DNA of 9,833 bases from Dongia_A sp964542425 (GCA_964542425.1 CAZIUB010000037.1:1-9833); one strand, 5' to 3'; counted from the stretch's first letter, positions 1-8,649 are shown. Notes: generated by a model from the letters alone, not told the origin. A program made the numbers and translations.

Positions 1-140
1 TAGGCCGTGTAGATCGCCCCACCGGTCTCCGCCAAAATCTTGGTGATCGCCGCCGTCAGCGTGGTCTTGCCGTGATCGACATGCCCAATCGTCCCAACAT
101 TGCAATGCGGCTTGGTCCGCTGGAATTTCGCCTTCGCCAT
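1..140 (-). CDS. tuf: Elongation factor Tu, N-terminal fragment (cut by window edge)
   Basis: EF-Tu delivers aminoacyl-tRNA to the ribosomal A site as a GTP complex in the cytoplasm. The 46 codons visible begin MAKAKFQRTKPHCNVGTIGH, and the P-loop GHVDHGKT follows at residues 20-27, which is diagnostic of EF-Tu. The rest of the gene (about 350 codons) lies beyond the left edge. The ATG at 138-140 is preceded by GGAG (147-150), a good Shine-Dalgarno with 6 nt spacing. The gene follows fusA in the standard rpsL-rpsG-fusA-tuf order, but the 172-nt fusA-tuf gap is mostly filled by a dispersed repeat (174-316) that could change tuf expression. A second tuf copy elsewhere in the genome is common in Proteobacteria but cannot be seen here. 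Confidence 0.97.
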   Translation of the reverse strand, partial: MAKAKFQRTKPHCNVGTIGHVDHGKTTLTAAITKILAETGGAIYTA

Positions 141-173
141 CGTCTTCTCCCTGGTCTCGCCCGATCGGCCCTA

Positions 174-312
174 GTACCCGCCGTCGCGGATCGGTGATTC
201 AGCAATATGACCCCGCCGGTACAATCCGGCGGGTACTATCATCTTGTAATAGGTGCCAGCTTTCGTCGAGGCGTCGGAGCGTTTCATGGATCACGCATTT
301 CGAAAATTGGCA

Positions 313-316
<4 letters not shown>
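174..316. repeat. Dispersed repeat with tandem hairpins, copy 1 (fusA-tuf gap)
   Basis: This 143-bp segment is matched, in the same orientation, at 9555-9698 before era, with about 80% identity by my manual alignment. It has two palindromic modules. The first is TAGTACCCGCCG (172-183) against CGGCGGGTACTA (227-238), a perfect 12-bp inverted repeat. Inside it lies a competing hairpin, CCCGCCGG (212-219) against CCGGCGGG (226-233), with a 6-nt loop. The second module is GTGCCAGCTTTCG (253-265) against CGAAAATTGGCAC (301-313), 11 of 13 bases complementary, with a 35-nt loop. No T-run follows any stem, so an ordinary intrinsic terminator is unlikely. CTAG flanks the copy on both sides (171-174 and 313-316), and the right-hand one supplies the fusA stop codon. 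The nature of the element (REP-like, MITE or RNA leader) is undetermined. Confidence 0.85.
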
Positions 317-2388
<2,072 letters not shown>

Positions 2389-2415
2389 GATACGTGATTT
2401 CCTGGAAGCCGCCGA

Positions 2416-2886
2416 TTACCAGCGATAATGCGAGAAGGCCTTGTTGGCCTCGGCCATGCGGTGGGTGTCCTCGCGCTTCTTCACCGAGGCGCCGCGATTG
2501 TTGGACGCGTCGAGCAATTCGCCCGACAGGCGGTCGGTCATGGTCTGCTCGGAGCGGCCGCGCGCGTTCTGAATGATCCAGCGGATGGCCAGCGCCTGGG
2601 CCCGCTCCGGCCTGACCTCGACCGGCACCTGGTAGGTGGCGCCGCCGACCCGGCGCGAGCGCACCTCGAGATGCGGGCGCACGTTGTTGAGGGCGTCGTG
2701 GAACATCTTCACCGGGTCGACCTTGGACTTCTTCTCGGCCAAGGTCATGGCGCCATAGACGATGCCCTCGGCGACCGATTTCTTGCCGGCATACATCAGC
2801 GAATTGATGAATTTGGTGACAACCAGATCGCCGAACTTGGCGTCGGGCAGAACCTCGCGCTTGTCGGCGGCGTGACGACGGGACAT
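2416..2886 (-). CDS. rpsG: 30S ribosomal protein S7
   Basis: S7 is a primary 16S rRNA-binding protein that nucleates assembly of the 30S head and lines the E site. The protein is 156 residues, the usual bacterial length. It opens MSRRHAADKREVLPDAKFGD and ends MAEANKAFSHYRW, both typical of the family. The ATG lies 12 nt after the rpsL stop. The strong Shine-Dalgarno AGGGAGAG (2893-2900) overlaps the rpsL stop codon, suggesting translational coupling. In E. coli free S7 represses its own operon by binding the rpsL-rpsG gap. Here that gap is only 12 nt, too short to hold the E. coli-type structure, so any S7 feedback must use a different site (inference). TAA is the stop. Confidence 0.98.
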   Translation of the reverse strand: MSRRHAADKREVLPDAKFGDLVVTKFINSLMYAGKKSVAEGIVYGAMTLAEKKSKVDPVKMFHDALNNVRPHLEVRSRRVGGATYQVPVEVRPERAQALAIRWIIQNARGRSEQTMTDRLSGELLDASNNRGASVKKREDTHRMAEANKAFSHYRW

Positions 2887-2892
2887 TTCCGG

Positions 2893-2900
2893 CTCTCCCT
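2893..2900 (-). promoter_or_regulatory. Shine-Dalgarno of rpsG overlapping the rpsL stop
   Basis: On the minus strand AGGGAGAG ends 6 nt before the rpsG ATG and shares two bases with the rpsL TAG at 2899-2901. A ribosome terminating on rpsL would therefore sit on the initiation site of rpsG, which fits coupled, equimolar synthesis. Confidence 0.75.
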
Positions 2901-3270
2901 ACTTCGGCCGCTTGGCGCCGTATTTGGAACGGCGTTGCTTGCGGTCCTTGACGCCCTGGGTGTCGAGGGTGCCGCGAATGATGTGGTAACGAACGCCGGG
3001 CAGGTCCTTCACGCGGCCGCCGCGGATCATCACGACAGAGTGTTCCTGCAGATTGTGGCCCTCGCCGGGAATGTAGGAGGTGACTTCGAAACCATTGGTG
3101 AGGCGAACGCGCGCGACCTTGCGCAAGGCGGAATTGGGCTTCTTGGGCGTGGTCGTGTAGACCCGGGTGCAGACACCGCGCTTCTGCGGGCTGGCCTGCA
3201 GCGCCGGTACCTTGTTGCGAACCGACAGCGGCGCGCGCGCCTTGCGGATCAATTGATTGATCGTCGGCAT
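2899..3270 (-). CDS. rpsL: 30S ribosomal protein S12
   Basis: S12 sits at the decoding centre of the 30S subunit, controls translational accuracy and is the classical streptomycin-resistance target. The protein is 123 residues, the standard short form, starting MPTINQLIRKARAP and ending RRSKYGAKRPK. The two lysines whose replacement classically gives resistance are both present, K43 in TTTPKKPNSA and K88 in GRVKDLPGVRYH, so the sequence encodes the sensitive state (inference). The start at 3268-3270 is fixed by family homology and by the Shine-Dalgarno GAGGA (3275-3279). An in-frame ATG 23 codons upstream would add a non-family extension and is rejected. It is the first gene of the str operon, preceded by a leader of about 250 nt and a strong promoter. 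Confidence 0.98.
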   Translation of the reverse strand: MPTINQLIRKARAPLSVRNKVPALQASPQKRGVCTRVYTTTPKKPNSALRKVARVRLTNGFEVTSYIPGEGHNLQEHSVVMIRGGRVKDLPGVRYHIIRGTLDTQGVKDRKQRRSKYGAKRPK

Positions 3271-3522
3271 TCCATCCTCACCTTTGCCCGTCCGGGCCCC
3301 TGCCCATCGGCGCCTTGCAACAGCCACAAGCAAGACCACCGCACCAAAGCATGCTGGCCAAGGGAATCCCGCACGGAAACCCCGGCACGACCTGCTCCGA
3401 TGCGGTCCGAAGTCCGGTCTAGCCGTCTCGCAAGACAGCCACCTTAAAAGGGCAGCGATTGATCGCGCTTGGTCTCGGGACAGCGTCTAAGCCGAACGGC
3501 CTACCACCAGCCCCCTCGAAGG
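3271..3522 (-). other. Long untranslated leader of the str operon
   Basis: About 250 nt separate the predicted transcription start from the rpsL ATG. I find no convincing gene here. Small hairpins are possible, for example GTCT-TGCG-AGAC near 3429-3440. The segment ends in a purine-rich Shine-Dalgarno. A leader this long before a ribosomal protein operon could bind an autoregulatory protein, but no known motif was recognised. Confidence 0.4.
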
Positions 3523-3529
3523 CGCGCGG

Positions 3530-3558
3530 AATATATTGATTCGGGTCTGGGGCGTCAA
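3530..3558 (-). promoter_or_regulatory. Predicted sigma-70 promoter of the str operon
   Basis: On the minus strand TTGACG (-35, 3553-3558) and TATATT (-10, 3530-3535) are separated by exactly 17 nt, a 5/6 plus 5/6 match to the housekeeping consensus. The following bases are CCGCGCGCC, a very GC-rich discriminator, as found at stringently controlled rRNA and ribosomal protein promoters. The stretch further upstream (about 3575-3595) is A/T-rich and could act as an UP element. The expected transcription start is near 3522-3524. Stringent control is inferred from composition only. Confidence 0.8.
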
Positions 3559-3570
3559 GGGAAAGAATCT

Positions 3571-3624
3571 GACCGGAAAAGTTCTATTTTTCAATGCCTT
3601 GGCACGATTTTTCCGGTCCAAGGC
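3571..3624. repeat. Overlapping inverted repeats upstream of the str promoter
   Basis: GACCGGAAAA (3571-3580) is perfectly complementary to TTTTCCGGTC (3609-3618), with a 28-nt spacer. A second pair, GCCTTGG (3596-3602) and CCAAGGC (3618-3624), interlocks with the first, so the two hairpins compete. The element lies between the SDR stop codon and the str promoter. On the minus strand it could act as a weak terminator for SDR transcripts, although only a poor T-stretch (ATTCTTTCCC) follows. It could also be a protein-binding site upstream of -35. Confidence 0.5.
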
Positions 3625-3711
3625 AAGGCCCGTCCCCGGACAGGAAAGCGTGTTTCCTCAATAGGTTGCAAGAAGCGAGGGAAGGACGCGATTTGACCGG
3701 CATGAACCAGT

Positions 3712-4479
3712 TCAAATCAGCGAATAGCCGCCATCGATCGCCAAATACTGGCCGGTCGCATAGCCCGCGGCATCCGAAAGGAAGAATTGCGCGGCACCGG
3801 CCAACTCCTCCGGCCGCCCATAGCGCCCGGCCGGGATTTGTTTCAGGATCCTGGCCTTCGCCTCGGGGGCGTCATAGATGGATTCGATCCCCTTCATCGA
3901 GGCCGCCATGTAGCCGGGACCGATGGCGTTCACCCGAATGCCAAGCGGCGCCCATTCCGCCGCCAATTGCCGGCACATCTGGTCCACGCCCGCCTTGGAG
4001 ATTCCATAGGCCAGCAATTCGCCATAGGCGAGGAACGAGGCGTTGGAGGAGATCAGCACCAGCGACCCGCCGCGGCCGCTGCCTGCCCAGTGCCGGCCGA
4101 AGGCCCGCGCGGTGACAAAGTAACTGGTCAAATTGTCGGTCATCATCGATTCGAACTCGGCCCGGGTGGTTTCGAGCGCGTCGCGGTGCAAGCCGATGCC
4201 GTGATTGATGATGGCGCCATCGAGGCGCCCGAAGGCGTCCCCAGCGGCGGCGACCATCGCCTCGCATTCGCCCTCGTCGCGGGCATCGCAAACCCGCGCC
4301 AATGCCTGGCCGCCCCTTGCGCGTATTCCGGCGGCGACGCGATCCAAGGTCGCCTGGGTGCGCCCGGTCACCATCACTTTCGCGCCCGCCCCGGCCAAGC
4401 CCTCGGCCATGGCCTGGCCCAGGCGACGGCCACCCCCCGTCACCACATAGGCCCGGCCCTCGATCGACAGCAGCGACAT
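3712..4479 (-). CDS. SDR-family NAD(P)-dependent oxidoreductase
   Basis: This is a classical short-chain dehydrogenase/reductase of 255 residues, cytoplasmic, that would interconvert an alcohol and a ketone (or a related group) with NAD(P)H. Its substrate is unknown. Visible landmarks are the cofactor loop TGGGRRLG at 14-21, NHG at 92-94 in place of the usual NNAG, catalytic N116, S145, Y158 and K162 (YGISK), the PG turn in NAIGPGYM, and IDGG near the C-terminus. The second loop glycine of TGxxxGxG is arginine here. I chose the ATG at 4477-4479 because GGGGA lies about 8 nt upstream. A TTG at 4492-4494 would add five residues and lacks a Shine-Dalgarno. It is read toward rpsL, 195 nt after the MBL gene, so co-transcription is possible but not shown. 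3-oxoacyl reductase-like or gluconate-dehydrogenase-like roles are equally possible. Confidence 0.92.
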   Translation of the reverse strand: MSLLSIEGRAYVVTGGGRRLGQAMAEGLAGAGAKVMVTGRTQATLDRVAAGIRARGGQALARVCDARDEGECEAMVAAAGDAFGRLDGAIINHGIGLHRDALETTRAEFESMMTDNLTSYFVTARAFGRHWAGSGRGGSLVLISSNASFLAYGELLAYGISKAGVDQMCRQLAAEWAPLGIRVNAIGPGYMAASMKGIESIYDAPEAKARILKQIPAGRYGRPEELAGAAQFFLSDAAGYATGQYLAIDGGYSLI

Positions 4480-4674
4480 AGCGGTTTTCCCCAAGAGCTA
4501 GGCCATGAACTCACAAACGAATCGCAGTTGCAATCGTACGCCAATGTCCGGGTTCAAGTGGAAAGATGCCCTCGTTCATGGAGTTCGTTATGCGGCACAA
4601 GTGCCAGTAGCGGCCATTTGGCGACGATGCTGCACACATGTAGATCCGCCCAATCCCCTTCGCAGCAGTCTTGC
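4480..4674. other. Intergenic gap between the MBL and SDR genes
   Basis: This segment has roughly 52% GC in the 60 bases counted (4501-4560), lower than the housekeeping genes. It contains one small palindrome, GGCACAAGTGCC (4594-4605), a possible operator. I see no convincing promoter, RNA gene or protein. The plus-strand frame starting at 4505 has no recognisable family features. Confidence 0.35.
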
Positions 4675-5409
4675 TCAGATCTGGATTACTTTCCCGTCCT
4701 CAGCGACTTCATCAGGCACGTCTGCGAGGTGCTCAAGCATTTCCGGACCCATGTGGGTGAGGACAACGCGCCTGGCGCCGATGCGACCAAGGTTCTCCTT
4801 CAATGTTGCATAATCCATGTGATACTTGATCTTGCGCGTGAAAAAGAGCGCCTCGGCAATCAGGAGATCGGCATCGCGGCCGACGGCAAGCAGGTTCTCT
4901 GTCCATTCCGTATCGCCAGTATAGGCGACGACCTTGCCATCGCACACCAGGCGAAGCCCATAGGGCGGCGCCCCGCAGGCATGTTCCACGACGTATGCCG
5001 TGACGGCGACCCCATTGATCGTAGTGGCCTGCCCGGCGCCGATCTCAAGGACTTCAGTGGAGAACTTCCGCTCAACCCGCGACGAGCCTGGAAAAAAAAC
5101 CTCCATCGCCTGATCCAGGCGTTCTCGAAAACCAGGCGGCCCGACGAGGGTCAGCGGCTCGCGCCGCCGGCTGTAGAACTGTGCATCCAGTAGGAGGAAA
5201 GGCAGGCCACCGAAGTGGTCGCCGTGGAGATGCGAAACGAAAACCGTATGAATTCCATTCGGATCGACCCCGAATTTTCGCATGGCGATAAGGCTGGAGG
5301 CGCCACAATCGATCAGGAACGCACCGCCCGGGGCCGTAACGTGAATGCATGTATTGAACCGTCCCCCGCTGCCGAAGGCATCGCCTGAACCGAGGAATAG
5401 GACGTCCAT
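4675..5409 (-). CDS. MBL-fold metallo-hydrolase, RNase Z/ElaC-like superfamily
   Basis: This is a 244-residue metallo-beta-lactamase-fold hydrolase that probably cleaves a phosphodiester or ester bond with two bound metals. The metal-binding set is complete: HLHGDH at 60-65 (H60, H62, D64, H65), H143 in VEHACG, D166 in TGDTEW and H219 in LTHMG. The N-terminus MDVLFLGSGDAFG is the usual first strand of this superfamily. The segment KYHMDYATL, about 20 residues before the last histidine, replaces the HEAT/HST region of true RNase Z. I see no clear RNase Z exosite, so tRNA 3'-end processing is not claimed. It is predicted cytoplasmic, with no signal peptide. The start is fixed by a perfect Shine-Dalgarno; nine upstream in-frame codons are excluded. 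Lines sampled inside the gene are only 43-55% GC against 65-68% in fusA and parC, suggesting acquisition from elsewhere. Confidence 0.9.
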   Translation of the reverse strand: MDVLFLGSGDAFGSGGRFNTCIHVTAPGGAFLIDCGASSLIAMRKFGVDPNGIHTVFVSHLHGDHFGGLPFLLLDAQFYSRRREPLTLVGPPGFRERLDQAMEVFFPGSSRVERKFSTEVLEIGAGQATTINGVAVTAYVVEHACGAPPYGLRLVCDGKVVAYTGDTEWTENLLAVGRDADLLIAEALFFTRKIKYHMDYATLKENLGRIGARRVVLTHMGPEMLEHLADVPDEVAEDGKVIQI

Positions 5410-5415
5410 TTGAGG

Positions 5416-5422
5416 CCTCCTT
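5416..5422 (-). promoter_or_regulatory. Shine-Dalgarno of the MBL-fold hydrolase gene
   Basis: AAGGAGG lies 6 nt before the ATG at 5407-5409 on the minus strand. It is the best ribosome-binding site in the window and decides in favour of this ATG over the in-frame ATG at 5434-5436. Confidence 0.85.
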
Positions 5423-5511
5423 CCATGCCCTGGCACTCTAGCCTACTGATCGGTATTGCGCATTGATCTTGCGTCCATTCGCCTAACGCTTCGCGCCGAG
5501 GAATCCACGCC

Positions 5512-7764
5512 CTATGCAAATCTGTTGTTCTTCGGGAATCCGTTGGGCGGCAAGCGCCCGGCCTTGGCGCGCGCGCCGATCCAGGCCCTGAGTTCGGTTT
5601 CGGTGCGGGTCTTGTCGCCAAGCCGCCAAGTCAGGCCCTCTTGCTTCCGGAACACGCGAACATCGGACAGCCCGCCATCCTTGTAGCGCTGTAGCATGAC
5701 GCCCCGGCCGCGCGCCATCTCCGGGACCTGATCCAGCGGGAACACCAGCATTTTCCGATTCTCGCCGATGCAGGCCACCATGTCGCCCTCGGCCGGGACG
5801 CAAACCTGCGCCTCCACGCCATCGGGGAGCGTCAGGACCTGCTTGCCGGATTTGGTTTGCGCGATCACCTCCTCGGCGGCGACCACGAAGCCCCTGGCAT
5901 CCTCGGCGGCGACCAGCAACTTGCCGCCCGGCTTGAACACCATCAACTCCACGATCTCCTGATCGTTGCCGAGATCGATCATCAGGCGAATGGGTTCGCC
6001 GGCCCCGCGCCCGCCGGGCAGCTTGTCGACCGAAAGCGTATAGAACTTGCCGTTGGTGCCGAACACCAGGAGCTTGTCGGTGGTTTCGCATTCGATGTGG
6101 AAGCGCGCGCGATCGCCATCCTTGAACTTGATCTCCGGCCCGTCCTCGACATGGCCGCGCATGGTCCTGATCCAGCCCTTGTCGGAGCAGATGATGGTGA
6201 CCGGCTCGCGCTCGATCATCGCCTCCATCGGGATCGCGATCTCGGTGGGCGCGTCGGACAATTCGGTGCGCCGGCGCCCGAGCTCGGTCTTGGGGCCATA
6301 GCGCTTCCCTAGTTCGGCGATCTCGGCCCCGATTTTTTCCCATTGCTTGTCGTCGCTCTTCAGAAGCGCGCCCAGATCGCGCCTTTCGCCGGAGAGCGCG
6401 CGGTGCTCGTTCCCGATCTCGGTCTCCTCCAGCCGGCGGAGCGCCCGCAGGCGCAAATTCAGGATCGCCTCGGCTTGGATCTCGTTCAGCTTGAAGCGCC
6501 GCATCAGGGTGGGCTTGGGCTCGTCCTCGGCGCGGATGATGCGGATCGCCTCGTCGATGTTCCGATAGGCGATGAGGTATCCGTCCAGCACCTCGAGCCG
6601 CCGTTCGATCTCGGCCAGGCGAAATCGGGAGCGGCGCACCAGGACCTCGCGCCGGTGATCGAGGTAGGCGCGCAGGGCCTCGATCAGCGACATCACGCGG
6701 GGGCTCTGTCCGGCATCGAGCACGTTGAGGTTGAGGGGAAAGCGGCTTTCCAGATCGGTCTGGCGGAAGAGCTGCTCCATCAGATGCGAAGGTTCGACAT
6801 TGCGGCTCTTGGGCACGAGCACGATGCGAACATCGGCCGCCGATTCGTCCTGCACGTCATCCAGCAGCGACAGCTTCTTTTCCTGGAGCAGGAATGCCAC
6901 CTTCTCGATCAGCTTGGACTTGGCGACCTGGAACGGGATTTCGGTGACGAGAATACGCCAGGTCCCGCCCTTCAATTCCTCGATTTGCCATTTGGCGCGC
7001 AAGCGAAACGAGCCGCGGCCGGTTCGATAGGCCTCGATGATGGAAGCGCGGGTCTCGCACAACAGGCCGCCGGTCGGGAAATCGGGGCCCGGCACCAGAT
7101 CGACGATCTTCTCGATCCGGGCGGAGGGAAACTTGATCAGGTGCTGGAGCGCCTCGCACAATTCGGCGACGTTATGCGGGGGAATGCTGGTCGCCATGCC
7201 GACCGCGATCCCCTGCGCGCCATTGGCGAGCAGATTGGGAAACCCGGCCGGCACGACCATCGGCTCGCTATTGGCGCCGTCATAGGTGGGGCGGAAATCG
7301 ACCGTGTCCAGATCGATGCCTTCCAGCATCAGACCGGCGGCGTCGGTCAACCTGGCCTCGGTGTAGCGCATGGCCGCCGCGTTGTCGCCGTCGAGGCTGC
7401 CGAAATTGCCCTGGCCATCGACCAGCGGGTAGCGCTGGGCGAAATCCTGGGCGAGGCGCACCATGGCCTCGTAGATCGAGGCCTCGCCATGGGGGTGGTA
7501 CTGGCCGATGGTGTCACCCACCACACGCGCCGATTTCTTGTAGCCGCTGCCCGGCTCCAGGCGCAATTGGCGCATGGCGTAGAGCAGGCGCCGATGGACC
7601 GGCTTCAGCCCGTCGCGCGCGTCGGGGAGCGAGCGCGAGACGATGGTCGAGAGCGCGTAGGAGAGATAACGCTCGCCCAGCGCATCGGCCAGATTGGCGA
7701 TGCGAATCTCGTCGTGCGGCGCCGAGGGCGGCGCGGGCGGCGCGGGTGGTTTCTTCTTGGCCAT
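5512..7764 (-). CDS. parC: DNA topoisomerase IV subunit A
   Basis: ParC is the DNA-cleaving subunit of topoisomerase IV, which with ParE decatenates daughter chromosomes. The protein is 750 residues, within the family range. After a proline-rich N-terminus (residues 1-16) comes the winged-helix/tower breakage-reunion domain with catalytic R133-Y134 in AAMRYTEARL, then a C-terminal beta-pinwheel from about residue 510. That pinwheel lacks a canonical GyrA box (only GGRGAGE near 585), which separates ParC from GyrA. The quinolone pocket reads HPHGEASIYEAM: the position of E. coli Ser80 is Ala95, and Glu84 is Glu99. The ATG at 7762-7764 lies 53 nt after recO and has only a weak Shine-Dalgarno. 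The order era-recO-parC supports the assignment. Confidence 0.96.
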   Translation of the reverse strand: MAKKKPPAPPAPPSAPHDEIRIANLADALGERYLSYALSTIVSRSLPDARDGLKPVHRRLLYAMRQLRLEPGSGYKKSARVVGDTIGQYHPHGEASIYEAMVRLAQDFAQRYPLVDGQGNFGSLDGDNAAAMRYTEARLTDAAGLMLEGIDLDTVDFRPTYDGANSEPMVVPAGFPNLLANGAQGIAVGMATSIPPHNVAELCEALQHLIKFPSARIEKIVDLVPGPDFPTGGLLCETRASIIEAYRTGRGSFRLRAKWQIEELKGGTWRILVTEIPFQVAKSKLIEKVAFLLQEKKLSLLDDVQDESAADVRIVLVPKSRNVEPSHLMEQLFRQTDLESRFPLNLNVLDAGQSPRVMSLIEALRAYLDHRREVLVRRSRFRLAEIERRLEVLDGYLIAYRNIDEAIRIIRAEDEPKPTLMRRFKLNEIQAEAILNLRLRALRRLEETEIGNEHRALSGERRDLGALLKSDDKQWEKIGAEIAELGKRYGPKTELGRRRTELSDAPTEIAIPMEAMIEREPVTIICSDKGWIRTMRGHVEDGPEIKFKDGDRARFHIECETTDKLLVFGTNGKFYTLSVDKLPGGRGAGEPIRLMIDLGNDQEIVELMVFKPGGKLLVAAEDARGFVVAAEEVIAQTKSGKQVLTLPDGVEAQVCVPAEGDMVACIGENRKMLVFPLDQVPEMARGRGVMLQRYKDGGLSDVRVFRKQEGLTWRLGDKTRTETELRAWIGARAKAGRLPPNGFPKNNRFA

Positions 7765-7783
7765 CGACAGACTCGAATCGCGG

Positions 7784-7819
7784 GATCGGCCGGTATCTTA
7801 GAGCATGATTGGGCCGATC
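7784..7819. repeat. Inverted repeat at the recO-parC junction
   Basis: GATCGGCC (7784-7791) and GGCCGATC (7812-7819) form a perfect 8-bp stem with a 20-nt loop. The arm nearer recO overlaps the recO stop codon (7818-7820). No T-run follows on the minus strand, so it is more likely an mRNA stabilising or pausing hairpin than a terminator. Confidence 0.5.
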
Positions 7820-8552
7820 AAGAACACTCCCGCGCCAGCAACTCGAGCAGGCGCGCGCGCGCCTCGCCCAGGCCCTGGCGCGAGGTATGCTCGAACACCT
7901 GGCCCTGCAGGAAATGCCCGGTCAGGCGCAGGCCCGCCGCGATGTCGGCTTGCGTCGCATGGGCGTGGGCGTCGATCAGGAAGGCGGGCAGGGCCAAGAG
8001 CCTGTCCTCGTAGGGTTTGGCGGCCTCGCGGGAAGCGGCGCGGCCGGTTCGAGGCGAGACGAAGGCGAGATCGTCGGTCGCACCGGTAAGCGCGCAGGAT
8101 TTGAGATCGAGCCCGAAGCCGAGCCCGGTCAGGAGATGCGCCTCCCAGCGCACGTATTCGGCCGGCCAATCGTCGCGCGCACGCGCCAGTGCCTCGAGCA
8201 GGCTGGAGAGCGCCTCGAACAGGTCCGGGTGCGACTCGCGCTCCGGCAGTGCCGCCTCCAAAGTCGCGCAGGCGGCCGAGAGCGCCGACAACCGGAGAGG
8301 GTCGTCGAGAAACATGGCCGAGCAGGCACGCACGGGCTCGATCCGGTAATGGCCGAGCTGCTCGGAAAGGCGCGCCCGCCAGTTGGCCTCGACCAGATTG
8401 CCCGGTTCCATCAGCGGGCGCCTGGCGCGCGAGGCGCCGCCCTTGACCAGGCCCAGATGCCGGCCGTGATCGCGCGTGAGCAGGGTCAGGATGGCGTCGG
8501 TCTCGCCATGCCGCCTGGCCGTCAACACATAGCCTTGATCGCGCCAGTCCAT
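7818..8552 (-). CDS. recO: DNA repair protein RecO
   Basis: RecO works with RecR (and RecF) to load RecA onto SSB-coated single-stranded DNA during gap repair and also anneals complementary strands. The protein has 244 residues, typical of the family. It starts MDWRDQGYVLTARRHGETDA, the N-terminal OB-fold signature, with KGG at 37-39, and continues into the helical C-terminal domain. No CxxC zinc-finger motif is visible, unlike some RecO proteins. The ATG at 8550-8552 has GGAG (8557-8560) as its Shine-Dalgarno. The gene lies 97 nt after the era stop, a gap largely filled by a heptamer palindrome, and 53 nt before parC. All three genes probably share a transcript. Confidence 0.95.
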   Translation of the reverse strand: MDWRDQGYVLTARRHGETDAILTLLTRDHGRHLGLVKGGASRARRPLMEPGNLVEANWRARLSEQLGHYRIEPVRACSAMFLDDPLRLSALSAACATLEAALPERESHPDLFEALSSLLEALARARDDWPAEYVRWEAHLLTGLGFGLDLKSCALTGATDDLAFVSPRTGRAASREAAKPYEDRLLALPAFLIDAHAHATQADIAAGLRLTGHFLQGQVFEHTSRQGLGEARARLLELLARECS

Positions 8553-8568
8553 TTCGCTCCGCTCTCGG

Positions 8569-8646
8569 ATGTCAGATGCCAGATGTCAGATGTCAGGGAT
8601 GATAAACTCGGTCCCTATCCGCTGATATCTGACATCTGACATCTGA
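8569..8646. repeat. Heptamer tandem repeats arranged as a large palindrome
   Basis: The left arm is four tandem heptamers (8569-8596): ATGTCAG, ATGCCAG, ATGTCAG, ATGTCAG. The right arm (8622-8646) is their complement: CTGATAT, CTGACAT, CTGACAT, CTGA. Together they form a stem of about 25 bp (8572-8596 with 8622-8646) with two imperfect positions and a 25-nt loop. The element lies between the era stop and the recO Shine-Dalgarno and would form a very stable hairpin in the era-recO mRNA. No T-run follows, so it is not a normal terminator. Confidence 0.9.
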
Positions 8647-8649
8647 ATC

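Noticed and set aside
212..236. Intrinsic terminator between fusA and tuf
   Set aside because: The GC-rich stem is strong but no T-run follows on either strand.
3600..3618. TTGGCACG-like sigma-54 -24 element
   Set aside because: The GC doublet of the -12 element is missing at the required spacing.
4505..4813. Plus-strand 102-codon frame starting in the MBL-SDR gap
   Set aside because: More than half overlaps the MBL gene antisense, no Shine-Dalgarno, and the translation resembles no family I know.
3787..5193. Plus-strand open frame of 468 codons across the SDR gene, the gap and the MBL gene
   Set aside because: It is antisense to two genes with complete catalytic motifs and shows no domain of its own.
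5430..5442. TGGCACTCTAG before the MBL gene as a remnant of the dispersed repeat end (TTGGCACTAG)
   Set aside because: Only about ten bases resemble it and no other part of the repeat is present nearby.
6343..8013. Plus-strand open frame of 556 codons opposite parC and recO
   Set aside because: Shadow of parC codon bias; no family features and no ribosome-binding site.
8569..8646. CRISPR array
   Set aside because: The units are contiguous 7-bp heptamers with an inverted arm, with no spacers.
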